Shown here piece after piece: positions 1-8,185 of a stretch of DNA of 43,255 bases. Numbering within the stretch: position 1 is the stretch's first letter; each line of letters opens with the position of its first letter. The translations under genes and the position numbers were made by a program. The notes beneath the pieces were generated by a model, which had not been told where the DNA came from, made no database searches, and was given only the letters and a program-made list of their open reading frames with translations. This stretch comes from Saprospiraceae bacterium (lineage in GTDB: Bacteria; Bacteroidota; Bacteroidia; Chitinophagales; Saprospiraceae): assembly GCA_019634045.1 (NCBI GenBank), contig JAHQWA010000289.1:1-43255 (forward strand). The letters are read 5' to 3'.

Positions 1-105
1 CAATGTGGGTTCAAAAACAAGTCCACTTTCTACAAGGTATTCAAAGAAATAACTGCTTTTACGCCAAAGGATTACATCAATTCTTATGAGAATAAGGCCT
101 TTTAG
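1..105 (+). CDS. AraC-family transcriptional regulator, C-terminal fragment (5' truncated by window)
   Basis: The reading frame is open from the first base and ends at a TAG. It encodes 34 residues that match the end of an AraC-type helix-turn-helix domain: the CGFKNKSTFYKVFKE stretch has the usual pattern of the second DNA-recognition helix (C-G-F, then S-x-F-x-x-x-F-K), and TPKDYI corresponds to the conserved x-P-x-x-Y-R/I ending. Proteins of this class bind DNA near promoters and usually activate genes. The effector domain lies outside the window, so the ligand and targets cannot be guessed. Confidence 0.7.
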   Translation, partial: QCGFKNKSTFYKVFKEITAFTPKDYINSYENKAF

Positions 106-206
106 GCTGTAATCTGTCCGTTTTTAAGAATATATACCCGCTCAGCCACTTATCATTTGATACTGCCAACTAATTAAGGCAACTTTAAGTAAGCAAAAAA
201 TAAAAC

Positions 207-398
207 ATGAGCGGGAACAAGGACTTAATGGGTCTGATTTTTTGGATGGATAACTCCAAGAAAGCCCGCTTGGAAGCCTATCTGAAAGGCAAACAAGAGC
301 TTTCCAAGGAAAAACGCCACATCATGGCAGCCATTCTAAAAGAAAGGACTGAGAAGTCGAATGGCAAACACACCTTACCTTCAACACCAAAATCATAA
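207..398 (+). CDS. Small hypothetical protein (63 aa)
   Basis: This short ORF begins with ATG and encodes a charged, lysine-rich 63-residue protein with no signal peptide or membrane segment. An N-terminal hydrophobic stretch (LMGLIFWM) is too short to span a membrane. The middle (residues about 18-48) is predicted helical and rich in Lys/Glu. I do not recognise a family. It lies 100 bp after the AraC-type gene on the same strand and converges on the msrB gene. It could be a real small gene or a chance ORF. Confidence 0.35.
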   Translation: MSGNKDLMGLIFWMDNSKKARLEAYLKGKQELSKEKRHIMAAILKERTEKSNGKHTLPSTPKS

Positions 399-511
399 AC
401 TGACCCGTTAGCAACAATTCAGACGGAAGAATTTGAGGCCCTCAATGCTATTTGATAGATCCAAGGCATTAAGGAGCGACCAAATTCCTCCACTGCTATT
501 TCGTTGTCAAT

Positions 512-1078
512 TTACTGATCTAACTTCGCTTGGTATTCCTTCTGAGGAACAAAATCTAAAGAGAGAGAGTTAATGCAATATCTGAGTCCGGTCGGTTCTG
601 GTCCATCAGGGAAGACATGTCCTAAATGGCCATCACATCTGGCACAAACCACTTCTACCCTGCGCATCCCATAACTATTATCCGATATCTCAGTGACTAA
701 TTCCGTTTTGATGGGTTCCCAAAAGCTAGGCCAGCCCGTTCCGGATTTAAACTTGGTGTTAGAGGCAAACAAGGGCAATTGACAGCCGCCACAAGTATAG
801 ACCCCCTCCTCTTTGTTGTTCCAATATTCTCCCGTAAAGGCTCGTTCGGTGCCAGCCTTACGCAATACGTAAAACTGATTCTCGCTAAGGGCTGACTTCC
901 ATTCTTCCTCAGACTTTACAATCTTCTCTAAGTTTAGGCCAGCCGGCAATTCAATGCCGGCGGCCCCGTCTTTCATCTCTTCTGAAGCCTTCTGAGCCGA
1001 TTGGCTCTTTTGTGCCTGATTGCAAGCTACCAATACTAGCATAGCCGCGGTCAACACTAACAATTGCTTGATTAACAT
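512..1078 (-). CDS. msrB: Peptide-methionine (R)-S-oxide reductase MsrB, lipoprotein form
   Basis: MsrB reduces methionine-R-sulfoxide in oxidised proteins. The 188-residue product starts with a lipoprotein signal (hydrophobic residues 5-18, lipobox LVAC, Cys19), so it should be anchored in the envelope and repair extracytoplasmic proteins. The MsrB domain covers about residues 55-180. Visible family features are the two zinc pairs (Cys96/Cys99 in CGGC, Cys145/Cys148 in CARC), the SGTGWPSFW block at 112-120, [10 protein letters not shown] at 151-160, and RYCIN with the catalytic Cys168. A linker rich in Ser, Ala and Lys follows the lipid-anchored Cys. There is no fused MsrA domain and no msrA neighbour. 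The electron donor is unknown; thioredoxin-like envelope proteins are typical. Confidence 0.93.
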   Translation of the reverse strand: MLIKQLLVLTAAMLVLVACNQAQKSQSAQKASEEMKDGAAGIELPAGLNLEKIVKSEEEWKSALSENQFYVLRKAGTERAFTGEYWNNKEEGVYTCGGCQLPLFASNTKFKSGTGWPSFWEPIKTELVTEISDNSYGMRRVEVVCARCDGHLGHVFPDGPEPTGLRYCINSLSLDFVPQKEYQAKLDQ

Positions 1079-1141
1079 ATTTACTATTTTTGGTTAAAAT
1101 AATAGTGTTTAAAAAATAGTAAAAGCTGACAATGATTTATC

Positions 1142-1609
1142 TTACTTCTTAGATCTTCTACTTCTAATACGTGGATGGTTCCATTCCTCCTTCTGGGCAA
1201 ATTCTACCACTTTCCTCATCGTAGCCATCATACTCAAAAACACCATATATCCGATACTTACTACCACATAGATCCATTTATAGGATCCAGCCTCGCTGAT
1301 AGACAAGGAGGAAAACAAATATGCCAATCCCCCAGCAGCGGCAGCTAATCCCAGAAAGCTATAGACCGAACGCCCCCAATACTTTAACATATTTTCGCTA
1401 GACAAAGAAAAAACACTGTTAAAGAGCGCAAACAGCAATAGGAAGGCCGCAGCCGTCATCCAGGGAAAACGCTCTGGAATTTCCATCAGGCCGACAGCGT
1501 GAATAAGCTTCGCCACCACGATAAAAACCAATACCCCACCAAGGGCTACCGCAGCCTGCAGTACCGGATCTATCGACTTCTCGAATAAAGATTCATTTTG
1601 AGTACTCAT
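1142..1609 (-). CDS. Conserved membrane protein of unknown function, four predicted helices
   Basis: The 155-residue product has four hydrophobic segments at about residues 17-38, 50-68, 80-104 and 112-131, and a basic C-terminus (RIRSRRSKK). The N-terminus is polar and short, without a signal peptide. I do not recognise the family. It lies upstream of msrB on the same strand, with a 63-bp gap, so the two may be cotranscribed, but the AT-rich gap could also hold a promoter for msrB. No catalytic motif is visible. Confidence 0.7.
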   Translation of the reverse strand: MSTQNESLFEKSIDPVLQAAVALGGVLVFIVVAKLIHAVGLMEIPERFPWMTAAAFLLLFALFNSVFSLSSENMLKYWGRSVYSFLGLAAAAGGLAYLFSSLSISEAGSYKWIYVVVSIGYMVFLSMMATMRKVVEFAQKEEWNHPRIRSRRSKK

Positions 1610-1780
1610 GATTATAAAATAAGTTCATGCTCAGAAAGTTTAGTACATCGCAAGAAATTTTCCCATTTGGATATTCGTTTGAATACTTTGCTTAAAGCCG
1701 ACAAATGATTTCATTCGTGCTAGCCAATCTGCCAAAGAAATTCTTTTTGTCCCACTATTTTTTGAACATTGCCGCCGTCG

Positions 1781-1788
1781 TACCTTTG
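1781..1788 (+). promoter_or_regulatory. Candidate Bacteroidota -7 box (TACCTTTG) before the secreted nuclease gene
   Basis: An exact match to TAnnTTTG lies 25 bp before the ATG at 1814. A TTTG at 1761-1764 could be the -33 element, but the 16-bp spacing is shorter than the usual 19-21. About twenty chance matches to this box are expected over both strands of the window, so position is the main support. Confidence 0.4.
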
Positions 1789-1813
1789 ATTTTGCTATCG
1801 ACCAAAAGGATCT

Positions 1814-3754
1814 ATGAAGTATATGCTAAAACCTCTACTCTCATTTTTGCTTGTTTTTTGCTCCATCGTACACTTGCCTTCCCAGGCTTTGGAAATCTGG
1901 GAGATTCAAGGCGCTGGGTTGAATAGCAATTATCAGGGACAACGGATCTCCACTGAAAACAATATCGTTACTGCTAAAGGCAGCAATTTCTTCTTCATTC
2001 AAACGCCAACAGAAAGGTCTGATAATAAGACAGAAACCTCTGATGGCATTCTTGTATTAAGTTCCGGCAATCCATCTGTAAAGGTAGGAGATTTAGTAAA
2101 TATCGAAGGGACAATCCTTGAAGAAGATAACACCACTGCCATATCCAATGTAAACCAGGAGCTTACGATCATCGCTTCTGACCAAGAACTTCCAGCTGCA
2201 ATTGCTCTTAATGTCGATTTCCCGGGCACCCAGCGGGCCTTTGTTCCAGACCTGGAAAAAGTGGAGAGCATGCTCGTGACTTTCGATGGCCTCATCTGTG
2301 GGCCGCCAGAAGATCGAGATTGGATACCGGTCACTACTCAAGAAACGCGCCGCTTCCGGGAGCCAGGTATTCCTTATCCCGGACTCCCCAATCTTCCGAT
2401 TTGGGATGGAAATCCAGAGCTATTTTGGGTTGATTTGGATGCCTTGGGTGAGTCTAATAATCGCTTTATAGGTGGGCAAACCCGGATCCAAATGCAGGGT
2501 GTGATGGTGGAAATCAGTGGGCAATACGTCGGGTTTCCAAGTTCATATACACTAAGTGGAGATAATTATATTCAAGCCGTTCGAGCTAGACAAAGTGGTG
2601 AGTTTACCGTCGGCTGTATCAATACGCTACGACTGATCAAGGGTGAATCTGCCTACGAAATTCGAAGTCGGAAAATGGCGACTTATATTGTTCAACAGTT
2701 AGGTTCACCTGATATTGTGGCTGTACAGGAAATAGGTGGTGTGGATGAGCTTGAAGATTTGGCTTTTCATATTCGGCAGTTAGAGCCTACTTCCAACTAT
2801 CAAGTGCAGTTCCTGAGTAGCAATGGAGATATTCATACCGCTTTCTTGGTCCAATCTTCTACTTTTCAGGTCTTGGAACTCATACAATTAAGCAAAAATG
2901 AGTTTTTGAGCATTGGTGGTACCCTACACGATCGGCCTCCGATTTTACTCTCTGGTCAGGTCCAAACCTCCCCTCCTACCCCCTTAAAGGTGCTCAATTT
3001 GCATCTGAGGTCACTACTTGGAATTACGGGTAGCAATTCTACCTTTGTACGCACCAAGCGCAATGAACAAGCTAAATCTGTAGCAGAAATTGCGCAAGAA
3101 CTTAGAGATGATAACCTAGTAATCTTAGGTGACTTCAATGCTTATCCCTTCTCTGATGGCTATGTCGATGTAGTAAATCAAATCGCTGGTACACCTACGG
3201 AAGGAGCTTTATTTTCCAATACCAACATTGTCACACCGCCCTTGATAAAATACGTGGATCGATTGCCAGAAACGGAACGATACTCCTTTATTTTTGAGGG
3301 AAATGCCCAAATGATAGATCACTGCCTTAGTACGGAATTAGATGACTTTATCTATGAAGACTTCCAATTTGCCCGTGGTAATGCCGACAACTCTTGGATT
3401 TATACCAATAGTGCGAATATCCTGGAACGCAGTTCAGATCATGATGGCTTTGTACTCTTCTTACGGCCTAAAAACAGTGGACTGACGAACACCAGCTCCC
3501 CAAGGCTTGAGCTTGATCTGCGCTTTAGCAATCCTATGTCACCGGATCAAGCAATTGCGCTAAATGGTCTATTGAAAGAACCGACTTGGATCAGTTGGAT
3601 GGATGTGCAAGGACGTCTGCTGCATCGTCAAAAACTTAGGGCTGGCGAAAATCAAATGAATTGGCAGCAGGTACCGGCGGCTGGTTTATATTTTGTACAA
3701 ATTACGAGCGAAAGTGAGCAATACACTACAAAAATCATTCTCCAGCGATCCTAA
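1814..3754 (+). CDS. Secreted endonuclease/exonuclease/phosphatase-family nuclease with T9SS type A sorting domain
   Basis: The 646-residue product has an N-terminal signal peptide (residues 1-25), then an OB-fold-like region (about 30-240) as in ExeM/NucH-type extracellular nucleases, then an EEP catalytic domain (about 270-550). EEP motifs seen are the metal-binding Glu306 in AVQEIGG, Asp440 and Asn442 in LGDFNA, and Asp542/His543 in SSDHDG. The last 80 residues form a type A sorting domain with the LRAGENQMNW and PAAGLYFVQI features, so T9SS should export it to the surface or medium. A role in scavenging phosphate or nucleotides from extracellular DNA is inferred. It stands alone and converges on rimO with a 49-bp gap. 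DNA as substrate is likely, but another phosphodiester is possible. Confidence 0.85.
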   Translation: MKYMLKPLLSFLLVFCSIVHLPSQALEIWEIQGAGLNSNYQGQRISTENNIVTAKGSNFFFIQTPTERSDNKTETSDGILVLSSGNPSVKVGDLVNIEGTILEEDNTTAISNVNQELTIIASDQELPAAIALNVDFPGTQRAFVPDLEKVESMLVTFDGLICGPPEDRDWIPVTTQETRRFREPGIPYPGLPNLPIWDGNPELFWVDLDALGESNNRFIGGQTRIQMQGVMVEISGQYVGFPSSYTLSGDNYIQAVRARQSGEFTVGCINTLRLIKGESAYEIRSRKMATYIVQQLGSPDIVAVQEIGGVDELEDLAFHIRQLEPTSNYQVQFLSSNGDIHTAFLVQSSTFQVLELIQLSKNEFLSIGGTLHDRPPILLSGQVQTSPPTPLKVLNLHLRSLLGITGSNSTFVRTKRNEQAKSVAEIAQELRDDNLVILGDFNAYPFSDGYVDVVNQIAGTPTEGALFSNTNIVTPPLIKYVDRLPETERYSFIFEGNAQMIDHCLSTELDDFIYEDFQFARGNADNSWIYTNSANILERSSDHDGFVLFLRPKNSGLTNTSSPRLELDLRFSNPMSPDQAIALNGLLKEPTWISWMDVQGRLLHRQKLRAGENQMNWQQVPAAGLYFVQITSESEQYTTKIILQRS

Positions 3755-3803
3755 AGATACCTGCTTTTCTGCGGCAACTTTTAGTGCTTGTTTGGAGTTA
3801 GGC

Positions 3804-5120
3804 TTATTCCGTTTCCAGCGTTCCGTAAAGATCATAGTCTTCTGCACGCGAAATTTTAACAGGAGCAAAATCGCCAATCCGTACGTAATTATCAGCGGCA
3901 TTGACCAATACTTCATTATCTACTTCAGGGGAATCTCCTTCTGTTCGTCCAATGAAATATTCTCCTTCTTTGCGATCGAATAAGGTCTTGAAGGTTTGAC
4001 CTACTTTAGCCTGGTTTTTAGCCCATGAAATATCTTGTTGAATTTCCATTAAAGCATTAGCACGTTCGGCCTTCAGCTCAGCCGGGACATCATCAGCCAA
4101 AGCATGGGCAATGGTATCCTCTTCATGTGAATACTGAAATACTCCAAGTCTATCAAACTGCATTGCTTCCACAAATTGACAAAGATCCTGGAACTCCTGC
4201 TCAGTTTCTCCTGGGAAGCCGACAAGCATCGTAGTTCGCAAAGTTAGATCTGGTACCATGATTCTAGCTTTCTCGACCAAATCGATGGTCTCCTGTCGAG
4301 TAATCTGTCTTCTCATTCTAGCTAAAATCGCATCATTAGCATGTTGAAGCGGCATGTCCAGATAATTGCAGATCTCAGGACGTTCTGCCATGACTTCAAA
4401 TATTTCGGTGGGAAACTTGCTAGGATAAGCATAGTGCAAGCGAATCCAATCAATGCCCTCCACATCAGCCAAGGCGTGCAGCAGCTTGGGAAGTTCCCGC
4501 TTTTTGTAAATATCAAGACCGTAATAGGTTAGTTCCTGCGCAATCAGCATCAATTCTTTCACTCCATGGCGTGCCAAGTTTTCCGCCTCTTTCACCAAGC
4601 GTTCGATCGGCTTTGACACATGCTTCCCTCGCATTAATGGGATAGCACAGAAGGAACAGGTTCTATTGCAGCCTTCGGAGATCTTAAGATAGGCATAGTG
4701 CTGGGGAGTAGATATCCAACGCTCTCCGATCAGATCATGCTGATAATCTGCCTCTAATTTAGCCAATAAAGAAGGAAGTTCAAGCGTCCCGAAATAGGCA
4801 TCCACTTCGGGTATTTCAACTTCCAAATCGTCCTTATATCGTTGCGATAAACACCCCGTTACATAGAGCTTATCAATCCCTCCTTGCTTTTTCACCTCTG
4901 CATACTGCAAGATGGTATTGACTGACTCTTCTTTAGCCAAGTCAATAAATCCGCAAGTATTGACGATCACCACATTGGCATCTTCATCATTGCTATCGTG
5001 CACCACATCATAATCACTCCCCTTGAGCTGGGTAATAATATTCTCTGAATCCACTAGGTTTTTCGAACAACCTAGGGTGATCACGTTCACCTTATCTTTC
5101 CTCAGTGTTTTGGTCTTCAT
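3804..5120 (-). CDS. rimO: Ribosomal protein S12 methylthiotransferase RimO
   Basis: RimO is a radical-SAM enzyme that adds a methylthio group to an aspartate of ribosomal protein uS12 in the cytoplasm. The 438-residue length is normal. The N-terminal UPF0004 domain carries the three cluster cysteines Cys18 (LGCSKN), Cys56 (NTCGF) and Cys90 (TGCLSQ). The radical-SAM motif is CNRTCSFC with Cys151, Cys155 and Cys158, followed by IPLMRGKH. A TRAM-like domain closes the protein (about residues 370-438). The VNVITLGCSKN start and the MRGKH block favour RimO over the related tRNA enzyme MiaB. It is divergent from the outer-membrane protein gene and seems to be transcribed alone. Confidence 0.95.
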   Translation of the reverse strand: MKTKTLRKDKVNVITLGCSKNLVDSENIITQLKGSDYDVVHDSNDEDANVVIVNTCGFIDLAKEESVNTILQYAEVKKQGGIDKLYVTGCLSQRYKDDLEVEIPEVDAYFGTLELPSLLAKLEADYQHDLIGERWISTPQHYAYLKISEGCNRTCSFCAIPLMRGKHVSKPIERLVKEAENLARHGVKELMLIAQELTYYGLDIYKKRELPKLLHALADVEGIDWIRLHYAYPSKFPTEIFEVMAERPEICNYLDMPLQHANDAILARMRRQITRQETIDLVEKARIMVPDLTLRTTMLVGFPGETEQEFQDLCQFVEAMQFDRLGVFQYSHEEDTIAHALADDVPAELKAERANALMEIQQDISWAKNQAKVGQTFKTLFDRKEGEYFIGRTEGDSPEVDNEVLVNAADNYVRIGDFAPVKISRAEDYDLYGTLETE

Positions 5121-5140
5121 CCACTATTTTTTTGGCGTCG

Positions 5141-5148
5141 CAAAGATA
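5141..5148 (-). promoter_or_regulatory. Candidate -7 box (TATCTTTG, minus strand) for rimO
   Basis: This exact TAnnTTTG match lies 20 bp upstream of the rimO ATG and would give a very short 5' leader. I see no good TTTG at -33 spacing. Confidence 0.45.
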
Positions 5149-5323
5149 TACCTTGCTTTCCAATTTTCGCTTGACTTTGAATTTTAAATAGAAAGCTGCG
5201 CACAATTTCTGCTATTATTGCGTTGTAATAGCAATGTAAAAGCGAATGTTCTCGTGCTTTGCAACTATCATGCGGTTCTTCTTTCCTAGGATAGATAGAA
5301 CTCCAAAACAAAACCCTCACAAC

Positions 5324-6007
5324 ATGCGAAAAGTTTTCATGCTAGGTATTTGTCTATTCTTTGCCTTTTCTGCCTTCGCCCAGTTTGGCGTCAAAGGCAG
5401 TTATCACTTTAGCGATGCCGCCGACTGGCAAGTACCCACCAACAATGGAAGTAATTCCGAAAGTCTAATTGGTAATGGCTGGTCTGTAGGCGTAGATTAC
5501 TGGTTCCGCCTAAAGAACTATCGAATGGAATTTTTGCCAGAGTTGAACTTCAGTCAACTGAATCAGCAAGTAGATAATGCGGACTGGGCGAATCAGGTTT
5601 CCTTCTCCAGCTTCTTTTTCAACACCAATTTCTATTTATTTGACTTTAAGGGCGATTGCGACTGTCCGACTTTCTCCAAACAGGGGCCGAGCCTGGAAAA
5701 GGGCTTCTTTCTGCAAGTGTCTCCCGGATTGACTTTTGCACAGAGCGAAATCGAATTGAGCGGTAATACCTTGAAAGCCGATGATCTGGCCTTTAGTATT
5801 GGAATAGGAGCCGGATTTGATCTGGGCGTATCGGACTTGGTAACGGTGAGCCCAATGGTTGGTTTCCGTTATTTCCCTAGTATTTCCTGGGATTCTTTAG
5901 GGGAGAGCCTGGAGGACGAAGTACCCCAATTAGAGGTGGACGATACCCGTTCTAGTCTTACTCAATTTTACGCAGGTCTCCGAGTTGGATTCAGGTTGGA
6001 CTACTAG
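5324..6007 (+). CDS. Secreted/outer-membrane beta-barrel protein (OMP_b-brl-like)
   Basis: I chose the ATG at 5324 because it begins directly with a signal peptide (MRKVFMLGICLFFAFSAFAQ, cleavage near residue 20); the frame is open 26 codons further upstream but that extension would bury the signal. The mature part of about 207 residues has alternating polar and aromatic residues typical of beta strands, for example WSVGVDYWFRLKNYRMEFLPE and a C-terminal strand YAGLRVGFRLDY ending in an aromatic residue. This resembles the eight-stranded outer-membrane barrel proteins common in Bacteroidota. A CDCP motif near residue 112 is unusual. No specific function can be assigned. Confidence 0.75.
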   Translation: MRKVFMLGICLFFAFSAFAQFGVKGSYHFSDAADWQVPTNNGSNSESLIGNGWSVGVDYWFRLKNYRMEFLPELNFSQLNQQVDNADWANQVSFSSFFFNTNFYLFDFKGDCDCPTFSKQGPSLEKGFFLQVSPGLTFAQSEIELSGNTLKADDLAFSIGIGAGFDLGVSDLVTVSPMVGFRYFPSISWDSLGESLEDEVPQLEVDDTRSSLTQFYAGLRVGFRLDY

Positions 6008-6045
6008 CACTTAAGATTGTTTTTTATATACTTTTTTATTGATAA

Positions 6046-6077
6046 TTTGTTTTTTCAATTTTTTTGATCCACATTTG
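6046..6077 (+). promoter_or_regulatory. Candidate promoter of the ilv leader and operon
   Basis: A TTTG at 6046-6049 and a CACATTTG at 6070-6077 are separated by 20 bp, the preferred spacing of the Bacteroidota primary sigma factor promoter (TTTG, 19-21 bp, TAnnTTTG). The -7 box has one mismatch (C for the first T). Transcription would begin about 15 nt before the leader peptide ATG at 6099. Confidence 0.45.
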
Positions 6078-6098
6078 TTGCATCAAGCGAAGCAAATT

Positions 6099-6185
6099 AT
6101 GAGATCTTCTGTGATCAATATTATCGTTGTCATTATTACTGTGGTCGTCATTATTGGACAGACACCCCAGGAAGGATGGTATTGA
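6099..6185 (+). CDS. ilvL: ilv operon leader peptide (28 aa), Ile/Val-rich
   Basis: This short ORF encodes 28 residues, 13 of which are Ile or Val, all within residues 5-19 (VINIIVVIITVVVII), with no leucine. It is followed by an intrinsic terminator at 6208-6243 and then ilvD, which is the layout of a classic branched-chain amino-acid attenuator. When Ile- or Val-tRNA is scarce the ribosome should stall within the run of control codons (6111-6155). The last codons (residues 23-28, 6165-6182) carry the antiterminator segment, so the peptide's GQTPQEGWY tail may be constrained by RNA pairing rather than protein function. The gene symbol follows enterobacterial usage. It is too short for most gene finders, and no Shine-Dalgarno sequence is needed in this phylum. 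Confidence 0.85.
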   Translation: MRSSVINIIVVIITVVVIIGQTPQEGWY

Positions 6186-6229
6186 TTTGATCGATCAGAG
6201 ATTTCACAAAAAAGCCGTTCTTCCTAGGG
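6165..6229 (+). promoter_or_regulatory. Antiterminator pairing of the ilv attenuator
   Basis: Bases 6165-6180 (CCCCAGGAAGGATGGT) can pair with 6214-6229 (GCCGTTCTTCCTAGGG) over 16 positions: 15 pairs, three of them G-U, and one C-A mismatch at 6168/6226. The partner region covers the GC part of the terminator's 5' arm (6214-6221) and its loop, so this structure and the terminator exclude each other. A ribosome parked at the stop codon 6183-6185 would cover 6165-6180 and favour termination; one stalled on the Ile/Val codons would free it. Confidence 0.8.
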
Positions 6230-6247
6230 AGAACGGCTTTTTTGTTT
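6208..6247 (+). terminator. Attenuator terminator upstream of ilvD
   Basis: A perfect 14-bp inverted repeat pairs 6208-6221 with 6230-6243; the core is GCCGTTCT/AGAACGGC, and the loop is TCCTAGGG. The 3' arm ends in six T residues, followed by GTTT. It lies 22 nt after the leader stop codon and 213 nt before ilvD, so it can stop transcription before the operon. Confidence 0.88.
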
Positions 6248-6369
6248 GGGGTGCTGCGCCAGAATATTAGCTCAAAGTTGTCTAAAAGTCGGCTTTAATT
6301 CGTAAGACAATTAAACCTTTTTGCTTGTTTTTCAATTAATTACAAAAGGCATATAGGTACTTAGGCTCG

Positions 6370-6377
6370 TAAGTTTG
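6370..6377 (+). promoter_or_regulatory. Possible internal -7 box (TAAGTTTG) between attenuator and ilvD
   Basis: An exact TAnnTTTG match 79 bp before the ilvD ATG. No TTTG or TTG sits at the right distance upstream. If active, it would give some ilvDBN transcription that bypasses the attenuator. Confidence 0.25.
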
Positions 6378-6456
6378 GCATTTTTTCGTTCGATTTCTCA
6401 ATTGCACCCTTTTACCTTTATATGAACAACTCATTATACCGAAAATAAAACGCAAC

Positions 6457-8136
6457 ATGAAGCAGCTGAACAAATACAGCAGACACCTAACGCAAGATGA
6501 GACACAACCGGCCGCACAGGCCATGCTTTACGGTATTGGACTAACGGAAGAGGACATGGAAAAAGCACAGGTTGGTATCGTCAGTACCGGCTGGGAAGGT
6601 AATACTTGTAACATGCACCTGAATGGACTAGCAGAACAAGTAAAGGTTGGTGTATGGGATAGTGACCTGGTGGGATTGATCTTTCATACGATTGGAGTCA
6701 GTGATGGTATGTCTATGGGAACAACGGGCATGCGATTTTCGTTGCCCTCTCGCGACCTGATCGCTGATTCAATTGAAACGGTAGTTTCTGCGCAATGGTA
6801 CGATGCAGTTGTTCCAGTAGTAGGCTGCGATAAGAATATGCCAGGGGCCATGATCGCTTTAGGTCGGCTGAACCGGCCTTCTATCCTCTTATATGGGGGC
6901 ACCATTAGCCCCGGCTGCCATGCCGATCGGAAGTTGGACATCGTTTCTGCTTTTGAGGCCTTGGGTGAAAAAAATACCGGCCAGCTAAGCCCTGAGGATT
7001 TCAAGGAAGTCGTCAAAAAAGCCTGCCCAGGACCAGGAGCTTGTGGGGGTATGTATACCGCTAACACGATGGCCTCCGCTATCGAAGCTTTGGGTATGAG
7101 CCTGCCGTACAATTCATCTATCCCAGCCAATCATGAAGATAAAAAGATGGATTGTGAGCGAATTGGCAAAGCCATTCGCAAGGTGTTGGAATTGGATTTG
7201 AAGCCTCGAGATATCATGACTCGTAAGTCCTTTGAAAATGCCATTACGCTGATTACTGTCCTTGGGGGGTCTACGAATGCGGTGCTACACTTACTAGCCA
7301 TTGCGCGTTCTGTAGAGGTAGAATTGACGATTGATGATTTCCAGCAGATCAGCGATAAAACGCCCTTCTTGGCCGACCTGAAGCCAAGTGGCAAATATGT
7401 TATGGAGGATCTTTTCCAAGTAGGAGGTGTCCCAGCAGTGATGAAGTTTTTGCTAGAGGAAGGTTACTTGCACGGAGATTGCATGACGGTTACCGGCAAA
7501 ACACTTGCTGAAAACCTAGCAGAGGTAGAGCCCTTGAAAGAAGGGCAGCAAATCATCCGGTCGTTTGGCGAACCCATTAAAGACTCTGGGCACTTACAGA
7601 TCCTTTATGGAAACCTAGCAGAAGAAGGTTCCGTAGCAAAGATTACCGGTAAGGAAGGCGAAGTATTTAGTGGCCCAGCCCATGTATTTGATAGTGAAGC
7701 CGATCTGAATGCCGCTTTGCAAAAAAGAGAAATTCTAGCTGGAGAAGTAGTAGTTATCAGATATTGTGGTCCCAAATGGGCCCCAGGAATGCCTGAAATG
7801 CTGAAACCCACTTCTTCCATTATGGGACAGGGTTTAGGAAAAAAGGTGGCCCTGATTACAGATGGTCGATTCTCTGGCGGAACGCATGGATTTGTAGTAG
7901 GTCATATCACTCCAGAAGCTCAACAGGGCGGATTGATCGGCCTCCTCCAAAATGGAGATCTGATCACGATTGACGCGATTAACAATAAACTTGAAGTGGA
8001 TCTCTCAGCAGCAGAGATTCAGGCGAGAAAAGCCAAGTGGCAAACGCCTGCACCTAGGGCTACCACTGGGCTATTAAGAAAATATGCGCTTACCGTCTCT
8101 TCAGCCAGCGAAGGTTGTGTGACGGATGCCATGTAA
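6457..8136 (+). CDS. ilvD: Dihydroxy-acid dehydratase
   Basis: IlvD removes water from 2,3-dihydroxy-isovalerate or -methylvalerate to give the keto acids of valine and isoleucine. The 559-residue length is typical of the bacterial enzyme. Cysteines that bind the Fe-S cluster are seen at Cys51 (GNTCN), Cys124 in GCDKNMPG and Cys196 in [15 protein letters not shown]; Asp83 and Lys126 (carbamylated in known structures) are the expected magnesium ligands. The C-terminal [20 protein letters not shown] block is also present. The ATG at 6457 gives a natural start 20 bp after the nearest stop-rich region. It is the first structural gene of ilvD-ilvB-ilvN and sits behind the leader attenuator. Confidence 0.97.
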   Translation: MKQLNKYSRHLTQDETQPAAQAMLYGIGLTEEDMEKAQVGIVSTGWEGNTCNMHLNGLAEQVKVGVWDSDLVGLIFHTIGVSDGMSMGTTGMRFSLPSRDLIADSIETVVSAQWYDAVVPVVGCDKNMPGAMIALGRLNRPSILLYGGTISPGCHADRKLDIVSAFEALGEKNTGQLSPEDFKEVVKKACPGPGACGGMYTANTMASAIEALGMSLPYNSSIPANHEDKKMDCERIGKAIRKVLELDLKPRDIMTRKSFENAITLITVLGGSTNAVLHLLAIARSVEVELTIDDFQQISDKTPFLADLKPSGKYVMEDLFQVGGVPAVMKFLLEEGYLHGDCMTVTGKTLAENLAEVEPLKEGQQIIRSFGEPIKDSGHLQILYGNLAEEGSVAKITGKEGEVFSGPAHVFDSEADLNAALQKREILAGEVVVIRYCGPKWAPGMPEMLKPTSSIMGQGLGKKVALITDGRFSGGTHGFVVGHITPEAQQGGLIGLLQNGDLITIDAINNKLEVDLSAAEIQARKAKWQTPAPRATTGLLRKYALTVSSASEGCVTDAM

Positions 8137-8185
8137 TTCCCTCTAATTCAGCAAATATCACGTAGAAACCGCAAATTGCAATGCC

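Noticed and set aside
6187-6198. TGATCGATCA palindrome after the leader stop as an operator
   Set aside because: It lies inside the attenuator spacer, after the likely transcription start, and a 10-bp palindrome of this base composition is common by chance.
6684-7130. Long antisense ORF within ilvD
   Set aside because: It lies wholly inside a strongly conserved gene and its protein has no recognisable character; it is a shadow of codon use. The same applies to the antisense ORF at 9797-10186.
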